Source: Siphlonurus alternatus
Taxonomy: Eukaryota; Arthropoda; Insecta; Ephemeroptera; Siphlonuridae
Direction: 5' to 3'
Assembly (NCBI GenBank): GCA_949825025.1
Contig: OX463782.1
Coordinates: 36,419,951 to 36,483,950 of the forward strand
DNA: 64,000 bases
Part shown: positions 1 through 10,565 of the stretch, in pieces
Numbering within the stretch: position 1 is the stretch's first letter
Layout: each line of letters begins with the position of its first letter
Position numbers and translations under genes: made by a program
The notes under the pieces: generated by a model
Database searches by the model: none
Told to the model about the DNA's origin: nothing
What the model saw: the letters and a program-made list of their open reading frames with translations, nothing else

Positions 1-30
1 AAATTTATTAAATATTTCAACCGGATGTAG

Positions 31-173
31 CCGGAAGTGAGAGGTTTCTGGTCTTCCTGTTAATGTCTGAGTCTTGAAAATTTACTAACATGTTAGTACT
101 CTTCTTACAAACCTGTAGACAAAATTTCAAAATGCAAATATGAACAGGAAGTTGAGAAACCTCTCACTTCCGG
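31..173. repeat. Short foldback element
   Basis: Two inverted arms (31-61 and 143-173) match almost perfectly and begin with CCGGAAGTGAGAGGTTTCT. The 80-bp spacer has no coding content. It is a MITE-like palindrome lying just upstream of the first visible odorant receptor exon, in the intron. Superfamily not assigned because no target duplication was clear. Confidence 0.7.
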
Positions 174-201
174 CGGGAATTTTGTATTAATTTGACTGTA
201 G

Positions 202-404
202 TTGCATTCATGAAATCAACAACTTGCAGCACAGAAAATTCGTTTGTTCGATTATCTTCGGTTCCAGAATCGTCAACTTGATACTGCACCACTTGGCTAC
301 GAATCAGGGGCCACGAAAACCGGCCCGGACAATTCTTTACATTATGTGGTGGCCCACAGACCCACAAGAAACGCCTACCTACTTCTTCATAATTGCGTGG
401 CAGA
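202..404 (+). CDS. Odorant receptor exon a (first visible)
   Basis: Open frame from an acceptor at 201 (TGTAG) or 229 (TTGCAG) to a GTGAGT donor at 405. It encodes a hydrophobic segment followed by the family motif RTILYIMWWPTDPQETPTY. It ends in phase 1 and joins the next exon as an AGT codon, giving IIAWQSFTLITTLL across the junction. Confidence 0.75.
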
Positions 405-3400
405 GTGAGTTTCGTGTCGCTAAAGTTTTTTTAAAAGAACCTGAGTCTAATTTTTTTTCCAAGTGTTAATTATTAAAAGTGTAATCCAATGTTATGTAAT
501 TATGTCTGAGAGGCGCGGATCCAGGAAAAGATTTCGGAGGGGGCTGAAAAATTTCGGAGGGGGCTGCCTCTATAAAGCCAATGGTAAAAAAAGTTTGGAG
601 TGGGGAGGTGCCTATATTGCCCATGTTAAATTCAATACTTTTTTTTTGGGGGGGGGGGGGGGCTGCAGCTTCCCTAGCCCTCCCCCTGGATTCACGCCTG
701 ATATCTGATACACAAGCTAAATACTTTATCATCGAGACAGAAATTTCATAATGGCTTTTCAGATTTAAAACTACTTTCACAGAAATTTCCGAACTAATGC
801 TGCTAATTTTGGACAGGTTTCACGCTGATCACCACCCTTCTAGTCTCCTGCACGACGGACGCCTTCATGTGCTCGCTCATGCTGGCTGTGTCAGAGCGTG
901 CTGCACTGTTGTCCCGCAGTGCTCCCCAGGCACTCCTGCCAGGACTCGGGGGAAAGGTGCCTTCAAATTTCAAGGCGTGGGTCAATTATCACCAGAAATA
1001 CCTCAGGTAAGACATTATTATTAACTATTATTATTATTATTATTAACTTTTATTATTAACTTAAAGCAACATTTCTTTATGAACTTTTTTCAGCATGATT
1101 GATGACATCAATGCGGTGGGCGGGCGGACCTCTGGTTTTCGCCAGTCACTTTTGTGCGCTGGTGAACCTCATCTCTATCTGCTACTTTGTCATCATGGTG
1201 ACCACGGTGAGTTTTCACCGAATACCGTAGCGTCATGGTTTTGATCTCTGCCTATCCCTCGGGAGACCCAGCATCGCTTCCTGCCTTGGCTCAGGTGACT
1301 TTTCGTCACTTCGAGCTGAGGTATGGCAGCGTGTTCTGGTAAGTTCCCGAGAGGTGGCATGTATGTTCTTCCACTACACTGCCTGTATTCGGGAGGTGCC
1401 GAAGGTCGTTCCCTTTGGTACCGTCTGCCTCGATGATGGTTTTCTGTGGTTTCCCATCGTCACACCCAGGCGAATGCCGGGGCAGTTCCTAACACAAGGC
1501 CACAGCCGCCTCCTTCCTATCAATCCTTAAAACTGTTGTTTATACTGTTGTTAAGTTTGAATGCTTACACCAATAGTAGAATATGCTGTAGTTAGCTAAC
1601 ATTGTAATAAATAAATAAAAAACAGGGAGGCATTCATCCCATTTTTTTAAACCTGTATAATTTCTATCTTGCAGGTGGAGAAGAGGCTGTTGCTTGCAGC
1701 AATGATCCTCACCGCCATCATGTGTGGCACAATGATCCAGATCTTCGCCATTTCTACGGCCGGGCAGAAAATTGTCGAAAACGTAAGGCAAAGTGGTGCC
1801 CTTACTATCATATTCCTTACTTAAGGTATAACCTGAGAATTTGTCTGTCAAGGTCACACATAAAAAGAGGCGTGGCTACACTGTCAACACTGTTGCACTA
1901 GTAATGTGAATAATCTGGTAGGAGGGGGAGGTGACTTCAGTCCCTGAGAGCGTTGCCAAGTTTCTTGGGGCATATGAAAAACAATCATCGCCACGGTTCG
2001 AAATATACAAAAACAATCCAGAATAATAGTCTAAAAATTTAGGTTTTAGTAAAAAAAAAAAAAAAAAGAAGTCAAAGAATCTGTTGTATAGTTTTTTTGA
2101 AATGCTAATTAACAAATTAACATTGGAAGATACAAAATTCTGATTTAAATAAATTAATTGTAATTAAAACAAAGGTTAAAAAATTCAGAAAAAAATCAGA
2201 GCTAATTTGACGATTGTTGTAAGTCCGCCAAATTAATTTGAAGAACATCTGTTGTAACGAATTTTTCGTCCAAATTTCTTAAGTTAAGCCTTAATGTAGA
2301 TTACAAATGGAAATAATAATTATATTAAAAAAATCTTAATCAAAATTTAATACATAGAGCGTTTTACTGAGCAAGAGCAGCGAGGAGGGCTCTGTCTAGG
2401 TGTGTAGCGGGTGGGGTGTGTTTACGAAGGACCTGCCACTCTGCCCAGCAGGTACCTACAACGTGTCACACCCCACGTTTAATGTCACGTCTCTTTCAGA
2501 GCATCGTGCTGAGCAGAAGCGTGGTTAGCGCTGCCCAAGTGTCTAGCGGGGGGTTGGAGGCAAGTCCAGCTCGCTCCAGCCTGCAAGTCCTCGTCACCAG
2601 ACTCTCGGCGAACAACGGATTTGAGTCCATGTCCGGGCTTGGATTCTTTGACGTGTCGCTGGAACTTTTCCTCTCGGTGAGTTGGCATCTTCTAAAGAAC
2701 TTATTTTAGTTTTGCTACTCTCTTCTCTGTTTGTATCTGACTGTGAGATTTATTAATCTTATTGTCATAAAAAAGTGAATAGAAATGTTTAATAACAATG
2801 TATTTCATCTTTTAATATTTAGAGTTGATGAGAATAGGTATGCAAGGAAATATATATTATATCACAATTAGCTCTTCTGTTCCGCAAGGTTTAATTTTGG
2901 GACCAATTTTGTTTTTAATGTAAATAAATGACTTTGCTAATATTTGATTTCCATAAATACTGATCCTGTATATTTGTTGGTGACACTATAGTATTAAAAT
3001 GTCCACCCTCTCTAATGAACTTCTAGCTTAAAAAATTGCAAACATAATTCTACAGTTATAGAAAACGGACTTACCATGAATGGAACAAAAACTGAGATTG
3101 TTATAATATATTTCAATTGTTTCAACTAATACAAAAAATAAATTAATTCTAGTATAGATATTAATAATGTTGTACTGGAGTAGGCATTGAATACTAATTT
3201 TCTTGGAATATATTTGGATATTAACAGTTCTTGTTTACAATTCTCATCATTTCACTCTTAGCTGTTTAAACAGCTGTCAGTCTTGCATGCAAATGGAAGA
3301 CATAATAAAGTCCTCAGAGGGCACGAGTTGTGATGATGTGATTTAAATTTTCTTAGTGATGCTTGTCCCAACATGTTACAGGTGCTGAGTGGTTCAGTGT

Positions 3401-3462
3401 CCTACATCTTGTTCCTGCTTTACTACAAAAGCCCACCCGGACCGTTCGACCCTACTTTATAA
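202..3462 (+). CDS. Insect odorant receptor, 3' part, with a frameshift
   Basis: This is the C-terminal two thirds of a seven-transmembrane insect odorant receptor, a ligand-binding subunit that in insects pairs with Orco in olfactory neuron dendrites. Exons are about 202-404, 817-1006, 1094-1206, 1675-1782, 2500-2676 and 3382-3462, all with GT/AG ends and agreeing phases except for the break in the third. Recognisable family marks are MWWPTDPQETPTYFF before the third membrane segment, SCTTDAFMCSL, NYHQKYLRMIDDIN in the second intracellular loop, a hydrophobic VNLISICYFVIMVTT segment, IQIFAISTAGQKIVEN, and the C-terminal LSGSVSYILFLLYYKS followed by ten residues and TAA. About 290 aa are visible; N-terminal exons lie left of the window. 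The first exon could instead begin at 230 (acceptor TTGCAG). Exon 3 is one nucleotide out of frame. A possible ATTAAA poly(A) signal lies near 3542. It is clearly not Orco. A gustatory receptor is a less likely alternative. Confidence 0.85.
510..700. mobile_element. hAT-type MITE with 8-bp target duplication
   Basis: Ends AGGCGCGGATCCAGG and CCTGGATTCACGCCTG are inverted. The flanks 502-509 (ATGTCTGA) and 701-708 (ATATCTGA) match at 7 of 8 bases, as for hAT insertions. It is G-rich inside with a poly-G run. It is the same family as 34806-34998, 58288-58492 and probably 41997-42170 and 43545-43660. It sits in an odorant receptor intron. Confidence 0.8.
817..1006 (+). CDS. Odorant receptor exon b
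   Basis: Acceptor GGACAG, donor GTAAGA. It encodes transmembrane segment three and the intracellular stretch up to NYHQKYLR. The SCTTDAF motif matches the family pattern of a cysteine-aspartate pair in the third helix. It ends in phase 2. Confidence 0.85.
1094..1206 (+). CDS. Odorant receptor exon c, out of frame
   Basis: Acceptor TTTTTTCAG, donor GTGAGT. The incoming frame reads MIDDINAVGG and the outgoing frame reads GGPLVFASHFCALVNL. The two overlap at GTGGGCGGGCGG (1116-1127), where GGGC is present twice. The exon is 113 nt; with one GGGC unit it would be 109 nt and fit both neighbours exactly. Confidence 0.85.
1118..1125 (+). other. GGGC tandem duplication causing a frameshift
   Basis: Two adjacent GGGC units (1118-1121 and 1122-1125). 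The upstream exon phase and the downstream phase-0 junction can only be reconciled if the length is reduced by one or four bases. A slipped duplication of this unit is the simplest reading. An error in a G-rich run during sequencing or assembly is also possible. Confidence 0.8.
1240..1622 (+). mobile_element. SINE with central core domain
   Basis: The intron between odorant receptor exons c and d holds a sequence with a core (about 1436-1520) reading TTTTCTGTGGTTTCC, then CAGGCGAATGCCGGGGCAG and GGCCACAGCCGCCTCC. It ends in an AATAAATAAA-rich tail near 1605-1622. The head was not recognised. The core matches the blocks seen in the other SINEs here. Confidence 0.65.
1675..1782 (+). CDS. Odorant receptor exon d
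   Basis: Acceptor CTTGCAG, donor GTAAGG, exactly 36 codons. It encodes the sixth membrane helix with the STAGQKIVEN end, equivalent to the usual cysteine-x-x-G-Q-x-I region of odorant receptors. Confidence 0.85.
2030..2305 (+). repeat. Interspersed AT-rich repeat, copy 1
   Basis: From the A-run at 2049 to about 2300 it matches, in reverse orientation, the last 250 bases of the window (63748-64000). The match includes the shared stretches CAAATTAATTTG, ACAACAATCGTCAAATTAGC and the flanking TTAAG. The class is unknown and no coding content was found. Confidence 0.75.
2500..2676 (+). CDS. Odorant receptor exon e
   Basis: Acceptor CTTTCAG, donor GTGAGT, 59 codons. It covers the last intracellular loop and the start of the seventh helix (GFFDVSLELFLS, matching the family's LT-G-x-F-x-LSLETF pattern). 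Confidence 0.85.
2865..3240 (+). mobile_element. Decayed LINE reverse transcriptase fragment
   Basis: Broken reading frames give SSVPQGLILGPILFL, then INDFAN and an ICWWHYS stretch in place of the usual FADDT, then a KTDL-like stretch. These follow the order of reverse transcriptase motifs 4 to 6 of non-LTR retrotransposons. Several stops and frameshifts show it is dead. It lies in the last odorant receptor intron. Confidence 0.75.
3382..3462 (+). CDS. Odorant receptor last exon
   Basis: Acceptor GTTACAG, 26 codons plus TAA. VLSGSVSYILFLLYYKS is the C-terminal helix end (family: SYS-x-FxVL). A ten-residue tail rich in proline follows. The intact stop and splice site suggest recent function. 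Confidence 0.85.
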   Translation: MLSGSVSYILFLLYYKSPPGPFDPTL

Positions 3463-3789
3463 TATAGTTAAATTTTTGACCATTCAAATATTTTTAATTA
3501 ATCTTTTTACTTATATAATAATTAATAATATTTAAGAAGTTATTAAAGTGAAATGAAATAGAAAACAGCGTATTACTATATTATACCGTTATATACGAGT
3601 TGAAAAATAGAGTAGGAAATTCAAAAATATAAATTTTGTGAAGTTTCACGCAAAACTTTCGTGAAACTTGGGGTGCGAAACTTAAAACTGGTGAAAATTT
3701 TAATTTACGCGAAGCTTTGTATTACTGTAGTTAACACTCTACTTATTTGGAGTGTATTTTATGTATAATTATATGTTAACAATGTGGGA
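3463..3789. other. AT-rich spacer after the odorant receptor
   Basis: This is the presumed 3' UTR and intergenic DNA. ATTAAA at about 3542 is a candidate poly(A) signal. A small imperfect hairpin (GTGAAGTTTCACG...CGTGAAACTTG) lies at 3640-3670. Nothing else was recognised. Confidence 0.4.
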
Positions 3790-4185
3790 GGTGTGGTGCA
3801 GTGCGCTTGACCGGGTCTCGTCAGATCACCGAAGTCAAGCAACGCCGCGCGTGGTTAGTAGTTGGATGGGTGACCATTTTCAACAAAAACCACGTTTCCC
3901 ACCCAGGGGTAAATCGTTGCGCTTTTCCACTATGTGGTTCCCCTGGCTTTGGACCATTGCACTTCCGGTTCATTGACAAAAGCTGTAGCGTCCATCCTGG
4001 CTGAGGTTTCCACGTTTCCCTCAGCCGCAGGCAAATGCCGGGATGGATTTTCAAGGCCGTGGCCGCCCCCGTTCCGGAAGAGCCCGCGAAACGCTCAAGT
4101 TAGGGTTTCGGAAGGTTCGGAGTTTCAAAGTAGTATGTAATTAGTAAATAGAAGTACCCAATAGGGTTTGATTAAAAAAAAATAA
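3790..4185 (+). mobile_element. 5S rRNA-derived SINE, subfamily A
   Basis: The head (about 3800-3885) aligns with 5S rRNA: TCAGATCACCGAAGTCAAGC, AACGCCGCGCGTGGTTAG and TTGGATGGGTGACC. It therefore holds the A-box and C-box of the 5S internal promoter. The body has a TGGTTCCCCTGGCTTTGG block, the core GCTGAGGTTTCCACG...GGCAAATGCCGGGATGG, and a tail ending AGGGTTTGATTAAAAAAA. Other A copies are at 35945-36170, 36640-37015, 39925-40205 and 63385-63712. Confidence 0.9.
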
Positions 4186-4305
4186 TATATATATGTTAAC
4201 AATAGAGAAGAATAATATAATGTTATATTATAGCTATATTTTGCAGTGAACTTGAAAAGAGTGAAATAATTGTATGATATATTTACTGTGACCAAATTCT
4301 ACATA

Positions 4306-4306
<1 letters not shown>

Positions 4307-4386
<80 letters not shown>

Positions 4387-4393
4387 TATATAT
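4307..4393. repeat. (TA)n microsatellite
   Basis: An almost pure TA run of about 85 bp with one interruption near 4379. It is common in such genomes and polymorphic in length. Confidence 0.95.
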
Positions 4394-6690
4394 TTTAAAT
4401 TGTTAAATTGTTCCGAAAAATGCTAAAAAAAATTTCCTTCTATAAGTTATATTCAGTTAAAACATTTGAGAGCAATAAATTGCTTGAGATCGGTGATGTA
4501 TCCTTATAAATCTTGTAATTTGATAGCTTCTTTTAATATTTTTTATTAATATTATGATTCATTTTGATTCATTTGAGTGTTGATGTATTTTTTTTCTTTG
4601 TTGTAGATGAAAGTCATGTATGTGTATTGTGTTTGGATGTTATTGTTATGTATTTTTTGTTAATATTAAATCTAGTCTGAAGTGAACGTATGTTGTGTTT
4701 TACAATCGAAAAAATTCGAATTAAGAAAATAAATAAAAAAATCAATTGTTTGCTTTTTCTTTTGTGTGTTTTTTTGAACTGAAAAAGGAAAGACCACATT
4801 TCAAGACAATATAAAAGAGATCAATTTTAAAAAGAAATATAATTTTTGAGCAAGACATAAAATTAGAATCAATTAAGTTTTCGATATATAGGATATAAAC
4901 AAAATATTTTTTTCTGGTGACTTATTTTGTCAGAATTTAAAGAAATCAGCAAATAGAAACCACAAAAAATAATAACTAAAAAATTTCTTATCCTATATAT
5001 ATTTTTTTTTTTCTTGAACAGGTTAATAATCCGATTTTTCCTTCCTTAATTTTTAGGTTTAATAAATTTTTAAATTTATTATCAGGAAATAACTGGCAAT
5101 AGTGTAATGAAACTAATGAATCCCTAAAATACAGTATTAGTAATATATATAAAAAATTCACAACAAAAAATACACCTGCATGCTATCATTTAGAATATGC
5201 AATCTATAAAGCAGAACTTTGACTCAGTATTTCTGCAAATTTGCAAATAGAGCTATAGCATTTCTTTTCATTGGAGCGGCTTGTTTGAACTTTTTTATGA
5301 ATAATTAATTGTTAACATAACTTCATGCGAACGAAAGGAGGTATAATTAAATTTTTCAAGTTTTAAATGCTGTTATTTGAGTTATTTCTCTGTTTGTACA
5401 GACAAAAGGTTAACTGAATTTAGAAAAGCATCGCAGTGGGGTATGGACTTGATGAGCTCACATCACTAATTCACTGATCACTATAATTACAAAGGCAAAG
5501 TGGTGTATATACGTTTTTACTACAGCTTATATTCAATTATTCAAAGTAATGAGGGGCATTTAAAAAGAACTTTAGTCTTACCTTATCCTACTGCTCATAC
5601 TACTATTTTAACAAGACACCTTCAACTTACAACAATTTTTAAGACGAGTAAAAAAAGCCAAAAATTTTGCGATTCATAAAAAGATCGTTAACAAAGTTTC
5701 AATAATAAGTTTTCCAAAATGCTCAAGAGAGGAGACACCTGCTAGCATAGAAAACATGCAATCTAAAGCAAAGCATTTATTTACTTGGAATTATAATAAT
5801 ATGTTCAAGTAGAACAGCGGTGTTTTTTTTTTTAAATTTTACTTGAGTTTCTTCTTCTTGCTTTCCCATTTTGCATTTTTCTATCACTATATAATATCAT
5901 GGGAATATAGGATATAATTATAATGATACTTCGAACATGAAATAATAACATGCAATTTTTATTTTTATAAATGATGTAGTATGAATTTTGCAATATTTTC
6001 TAAATGTAAGAAGAAAGCTGCTTTAGTGCTATCACATAATATATATGGTGCTATTCTGCTATTACATAATCCTAAAATGACTTGACTATATTTTATGTAA
6101 TATTATATTACATTCTTTATATATTGTGTAATCAATCGAAAAGCAATAAAGATGTTATGAATTGTATAACAACATGATATTTTGTACTAATGTTGTATTT
6201 TCATAAATAATTAAACATCAACATTTTTTATGTTTCCATTTTTTATTACAAAATCGAAGTGTTACAAAAAAAGTAATTCGGTGTCCATTAGATTAAAATG
6301 AAGATGTCACAAAACTGATTGAATGCAAAGGTGAATAAAAAATTCGATGAAAAGTCACATTAAATTGCTAGAAATCGTTTGAGCATTTCTAAGAGAAGCA
6401 TTTATGAAATGAAATTATTATTAAAATACAAACATTGAAGAGACAATCATGTCTTTTATAAAATTATTTAAAGAAGTAAGCTAGCCGCTGATTTACTTTA
6501 ATATTTAATTAGCAGTTTTTGTCACTTGGAAGTACTGCAAAACCTTTCCACTGCTACCAATATTTTCATCAGTGGCTTATCAACTATCATCCATAGTGAA
6601 ATCTGTGAATTTATTTAAACCTGCTATTGTTTCAAATTAACACCTTTCAATTTTCGTGAAAGTTTTCAATGTTTTTAGAAATTGAAAATT
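4394..6690. other. AT-rich intergenic stretch
   Basis: This is very AT-rich DNA with many short A and T runs and no open frame, splice pattern or recognisable repeat. It may hold decayed transposon sequence, but I could not identify any. Confidence 0.4.
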
Positions 6691-6699
6691 AAAGGCTAT

Positions 6700-7090
6700 C
6701 AGTTTGCAAAATAGACAATAATGGTTGCATTTTTGTATTTCATAATTAGAAAATATACCTAAAATTATGCTTTTCTGAATTAATTTTTTCAGTTTATTTG
6801 GAGTGCGGGAGCTAATTTCTTAAAAAAAATTAAAATATCTGAATTCGGGTGGTACAATTAACCTGATAAGACAACCGTGATGTCATATTGTCGTACTGTG
6901 ATTGGCTATTGATGACGTCACATTTGTCCCATCAGGTTGTACCACCCTAATTTAGATATTTTAAATATTTTTTTAAAATTAATTCCCGCACTCCAAAAAA
7001 TCTGAAAATATTCAAAAAAGCATAATGTTATGTACATTTTCTGATTATGAAATAAAAAATGTATAACCATTATTGTCTATTGCAACTAGT
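6700..7090. repeat. Foldback MITE, long arms
   Basis: The left arm from TTTGCAAAATAGACAATAATGG and the right arm ending CCATTATTGTCTATTGCAA are inverted copies of about 170 bp. The centre holds TGATGACGTCACA. Wording in the arms (cataat...ctgaa...tttttcag) resembles the palindromes at 33190-33520, 34340-34625 and 38285-38615, suggesting one broad family. Confidence 0.75.
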
Positions 7091-8082
7091 GGCAAAACCT
7101 TTTCACAAGACTTATAAAATATTGTTATATACTTTAAAATCAATGTAGTAATTGCACTTTACTATAATTTTCATTTTGTTTATCTTTGCTTAATATTAAA
7201 AAATCACACACACAGAGCCATCTGTTTGTTACCAGCAGTTTGTTAATATTTAAGTACAACAGCCACAATAAATTAACAATTATGTATGTGTGTGTGGAAT
7301 GGAGGATATACACACAATTAACACAGGCCACAGTCGGTACAAAAAAACTTCATACATGTAATAACTTAAATGTAATACATGACATAATAATTGTTAAGTA
7401 CAATCCGAATAAATATATAATTTAAATGGGAACTGTATCTATGGATTGATTTTAATTTAATTTAGTATTTTTTTAACAAAATTTTCTCTAACTGTAAGTA
7501 TTACAAGTGAATATATTATAGTTACATTATTAAGTATTATACAGTAAAACTTTGTATTTATAGAAGTATTTATTTTTACCTTTCTTTGAAACACGTTATC
7601 AAATATTATATTATTTAATTCATTGCACGTATTAATTTATACATTTAATTTAGTAAAAATACATTAAATAAACCTTAAAATTCTCACTAAGCAAAACACA
7701 GCTAAAATTGATTTTATAGAAGGTGTAGTGGCTATAATTATTTTATTACTTATAAATAAATGTATCATGTAATTTTTTAACAAAATTTCAGAAAATATTA
7801 ACAATTTGTTACAAATTTGAGTGAATAATTTCATTATTAAGTACAAAAATTTATATAAAAGTTTTTTTGCCTATTTTTTAGAAATACAAAAAAATATTAA
7901 TTGCTTTATCCACTACGTTAAGTTAAGTAGAAATACATTCACACATTATTTAATAAAACCTACATTCTCACTAAGCGAAACACAGCTAAAAGTTGTACGA
8001 TTGAGTATTATGATAAATATGAATATGTCAAAACGTCATTTTCAGTGAGGTAAACGATTGTCTTTTGTTTGCACTTCCGTCA
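7091..8082. other. AT-rich intergenic stretch
   Basis: No gene was seen. A short direct repeat, TCTCACTAAGCAAAACACAG (about 7682) and a near copy (about 7966), with similar flanks suggests a decayed duplicated element. Confidence 0.35.
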
Positions 8083-8945
8083 GCGCGTAGTCAAGGGGGG
8101 AAGTACCACAGGGATAATGTTTGGGGACACTGGTCTTTCAAGAAAGCACACAGTACCCCTTACAGGGAGAAAAAGCATCCAGACCGATAATGAAAAAGAG
8201 TTATTTAAGGTAACACTGCTTTGCTGTTTAGATCATACAAGAATGATAACAGTTAAGAGCTAGCTACATGAATAAAGATATGTTGCCACCTCATACCTTC
8301 AGGGGGGACTAAGGGCATTTTCTCCTTACATGTCAATACATCAAACAGCGCGAGATTAGTTTTAGGTGAACTTCTGTACCTATTATAAAAGCCTTTTTTT
8401 TTTTTTTACAAGGATACACACCCCTTAGAGCTTACAGCTCGCGGCGGGGTACTGGGTAGTGTGGACAGTGGATAGTTGTAGTGGACAGTGTGTTCAGTAA
8501 CCACAAGATGTGGATATTTTATTATGAAGGAAGTGTACGTAGCCAAACCCAAACAATCAACAAGTTATAACATATTATTGAATTTGACTGATATCTTATT
8601 AATTATTATGGCAACTTACCAAAGCTCAAAGTAACAAGCTGCAGGATTTGCTGTGACCTTTGCTACGAAAGATAACTGCCGGCGTTAAATCCTGCTCTGT
8701 ACACTTGATGCCATTGACGAAATGGAAGGCCACATGAGAGATTAATTTTTACATTTAATTAAGACATTGAAATTTGTTGCTGTGTCAGTAAATTTTGTAG
8801 AAACAAAAATACAATTTAGAATGAAACGTAAAGACGATGGTAATTAAAAACACACTCACCCAACTTTAATTATATTTTCAATCAACTGTTCACCAGTAAA
8901 AAGGTTCCCCCCATCCCCCCCCCTCCCCCCCTCCTGACTACGCTA
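8083..8945. mobile_element. Non-autonomous DNA element, hAT-like ends
   Basis: The ends GCGTAGTCAAGGGGGG and CCCCCCTCCTGACTACGC are inverted. CAG-GCGTAGTC ends are typical of hAT elements, but I could not find a clean 8-bp duplication. The interior has no transposase frame. A similar end (GGCGTAGTCAGGGGA) stands alone at about 18443. Confidence 0.6.
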
Positions 8946-9009
8946 GAGTTGTCCACAGATGTATACAGCGATAATTAACAAAATCATGTAATCGACGTTT
9001 TACGCGTTT

Positions 9010-9119
9010 CGTCTGTCTAGAGCTGCGCTTACATATGGAGTCACCTGGTCTAGAGTTGTCGTTACATAGAACTTGTTTGTTGATCATAAAGGCCCGGTAC
9101 GTTTACATGGATTCACATC
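9010..9119. repeat. Minisatellite, left part
   Basis: Units containing GTCTAGAG-TGCG-TTACAT recur here and again from 11357. The array is split by the 2.2-kb element at 9122-11356. Confidence 0.65.
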
Positions 9120-9462
9120 TGCACGGACAAAAAATTTAGCCAACGGTTAGTAAGATTTTACTAACAAAACCCGGGTCGAATCTCACTAAGACAGTAGCTG
9201 TGTAAAAACTTAATATTTGAGTTTGCTAAATTTTGTATACTGAAATGTAGTTGAAATTTACTAACTTTTCTAGTAAAGTATTACATTAATGATGATGCAG
9301 AAGTTAAGAATGTGTTGAGTAGTAAAATTTTACGGCATGTTGGTAAAATAGAAGGTCAGTAACTTGGTAAAATTTAACTGGCATTGCTGGCAAAATTGTT
9401 CTTCCTTTTTACTGCAGGATTTTACTAACTAAATGTTGGTAATTTTTTGCATACCTTAGGCC

Positions 9463-9667
9463 TTTAAATTTTACATACTTTTAATTGTTACTAAATATCT
9501 ACCGCCGATATGCAAAGATGAGGTCAAACTTTAAGTCCGGATTAACTTTGTTGATTTCGATTGATGCAACAATAAAAATCAACAAAGTAATCCGGACTTA
9601 AAGTTTGACCTCATCTTTGCAAATCAGTGGTAGAAATTTAGTAACAGCAAGTATGTAAAATTTAAAA
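9463..9667. repeat. Foldback inside the CAC element
   Basis: The arms around GCAAAGATGAGGTCAAACTT (9512) and its reverse complement (to 9620) extend outward to TTTTACATAC...GTATGTAAAA. It is a nearly perfect 200-bp palindrome. Confidence 0.8.
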
Positions 9668-10059
9668 CAGACTCTTTGCGTAACAAATTATTTTTACTTA
9701 AGAGAGCTAGTGTTAAAAATAATATTTTATTTTTTTACTACTACTTATTGTCATGTATTGATCACATATGATCACACACACAAATCACAAGAAATTTGCA
9801 TTAAAAATAAATATTTTATATCCTTCTTTAAAATAATCATCGAGTGCTAATAAATAATAAGTGAATTAAAATTACAAAGTATTAAGGACGGGAACACTTT
9901 TATATAATTGCAAGAAATTTTTAAGATATTAAGTAAATACATTTATTGGATGATGAAAACTCAGATTTACAAAAAATGAAGTTTAAATTAATATCACTTT
10001 AAAATGTTAAATAATAAAATTTTATAATCCGTGTAAGTCTTTTGAAACAATTAAAACGA

Positions 10060-10312
10060 TGACTGCCGTATCTCCGGTACAGAACCCAGTGTAGAGAAGA
10101 ATGTCCCCGCGAGGGTACCGTACGTAGGTCAGTCGTGGGTCGTGGATGCCGTGTGGGTCAATCAGTGGGCGAGGGTCGGTTACTGATGTGCGTGGACGCC
10201 GTGGATAGTTCATTGCAAGGTGATAGTGCGATCTAGGTCTGCGGTTGGCAACAGAAAAGACTCATCCCTCAGCGCGATGTCACACCAAACCGCGCATATC
10301 ATTGTCCTGCAA
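10060..10312 (-). other. GC-rich exon-like block inside a transposon
   Basis: On the minus strand a TTTGCAG acceptor at about 10312 precedes a GC-rich stretch inside DNA that is otherwise over 70 percent AT. It reads open for about 35 codons to TGA, and overlaps a 63-codon ATG frame (10213-10022) with DPRPLIDPHGIHDPRLTY. No family is recognised. It could be a captured exon; coding status is unproven. Confidence 0.35.
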
Positions 10313-10445
10313 ACATGATAATGATTAGACTCGGTACAATGCAATGAATGTTACTTTAACCAACAATAATTTTGACTAAATAATATTACATTCTAGTCCT
10401 ACATAAATATTTTCGTACTATGACGTGCGTTTACAAGTTACAATT

Positions 10446-10565
10446 ACGTTCACATGACGCTGTTTAATACGGATTCGTACAAAACGGATATAGTGTGATA
10501 TAGTGCATGTTATTCTTATGAGGCGTCGTCAATGGATATGTATTAAACACCGTCATGTGAACGTA
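10446..10565. repeat. MITE with ACGTT(C/T)ACATGACG ends
   Basis: The arms ACGTTCACATGACGCTGTTTAA and its inverse (ending TCATGTGAACGTA) surround GAGGCGTCGTCAA. The same family is at 13595-13707 and 46034-46146. Confidence 0.7.

Noticed and set aside
3800..3885. A genuine 5S rRNA gene
   Set aside because: Only the middle of 5S is present, the 5' part is different, and a SINE body and A-rich tail follow. The same unit is dispersed at other loci.
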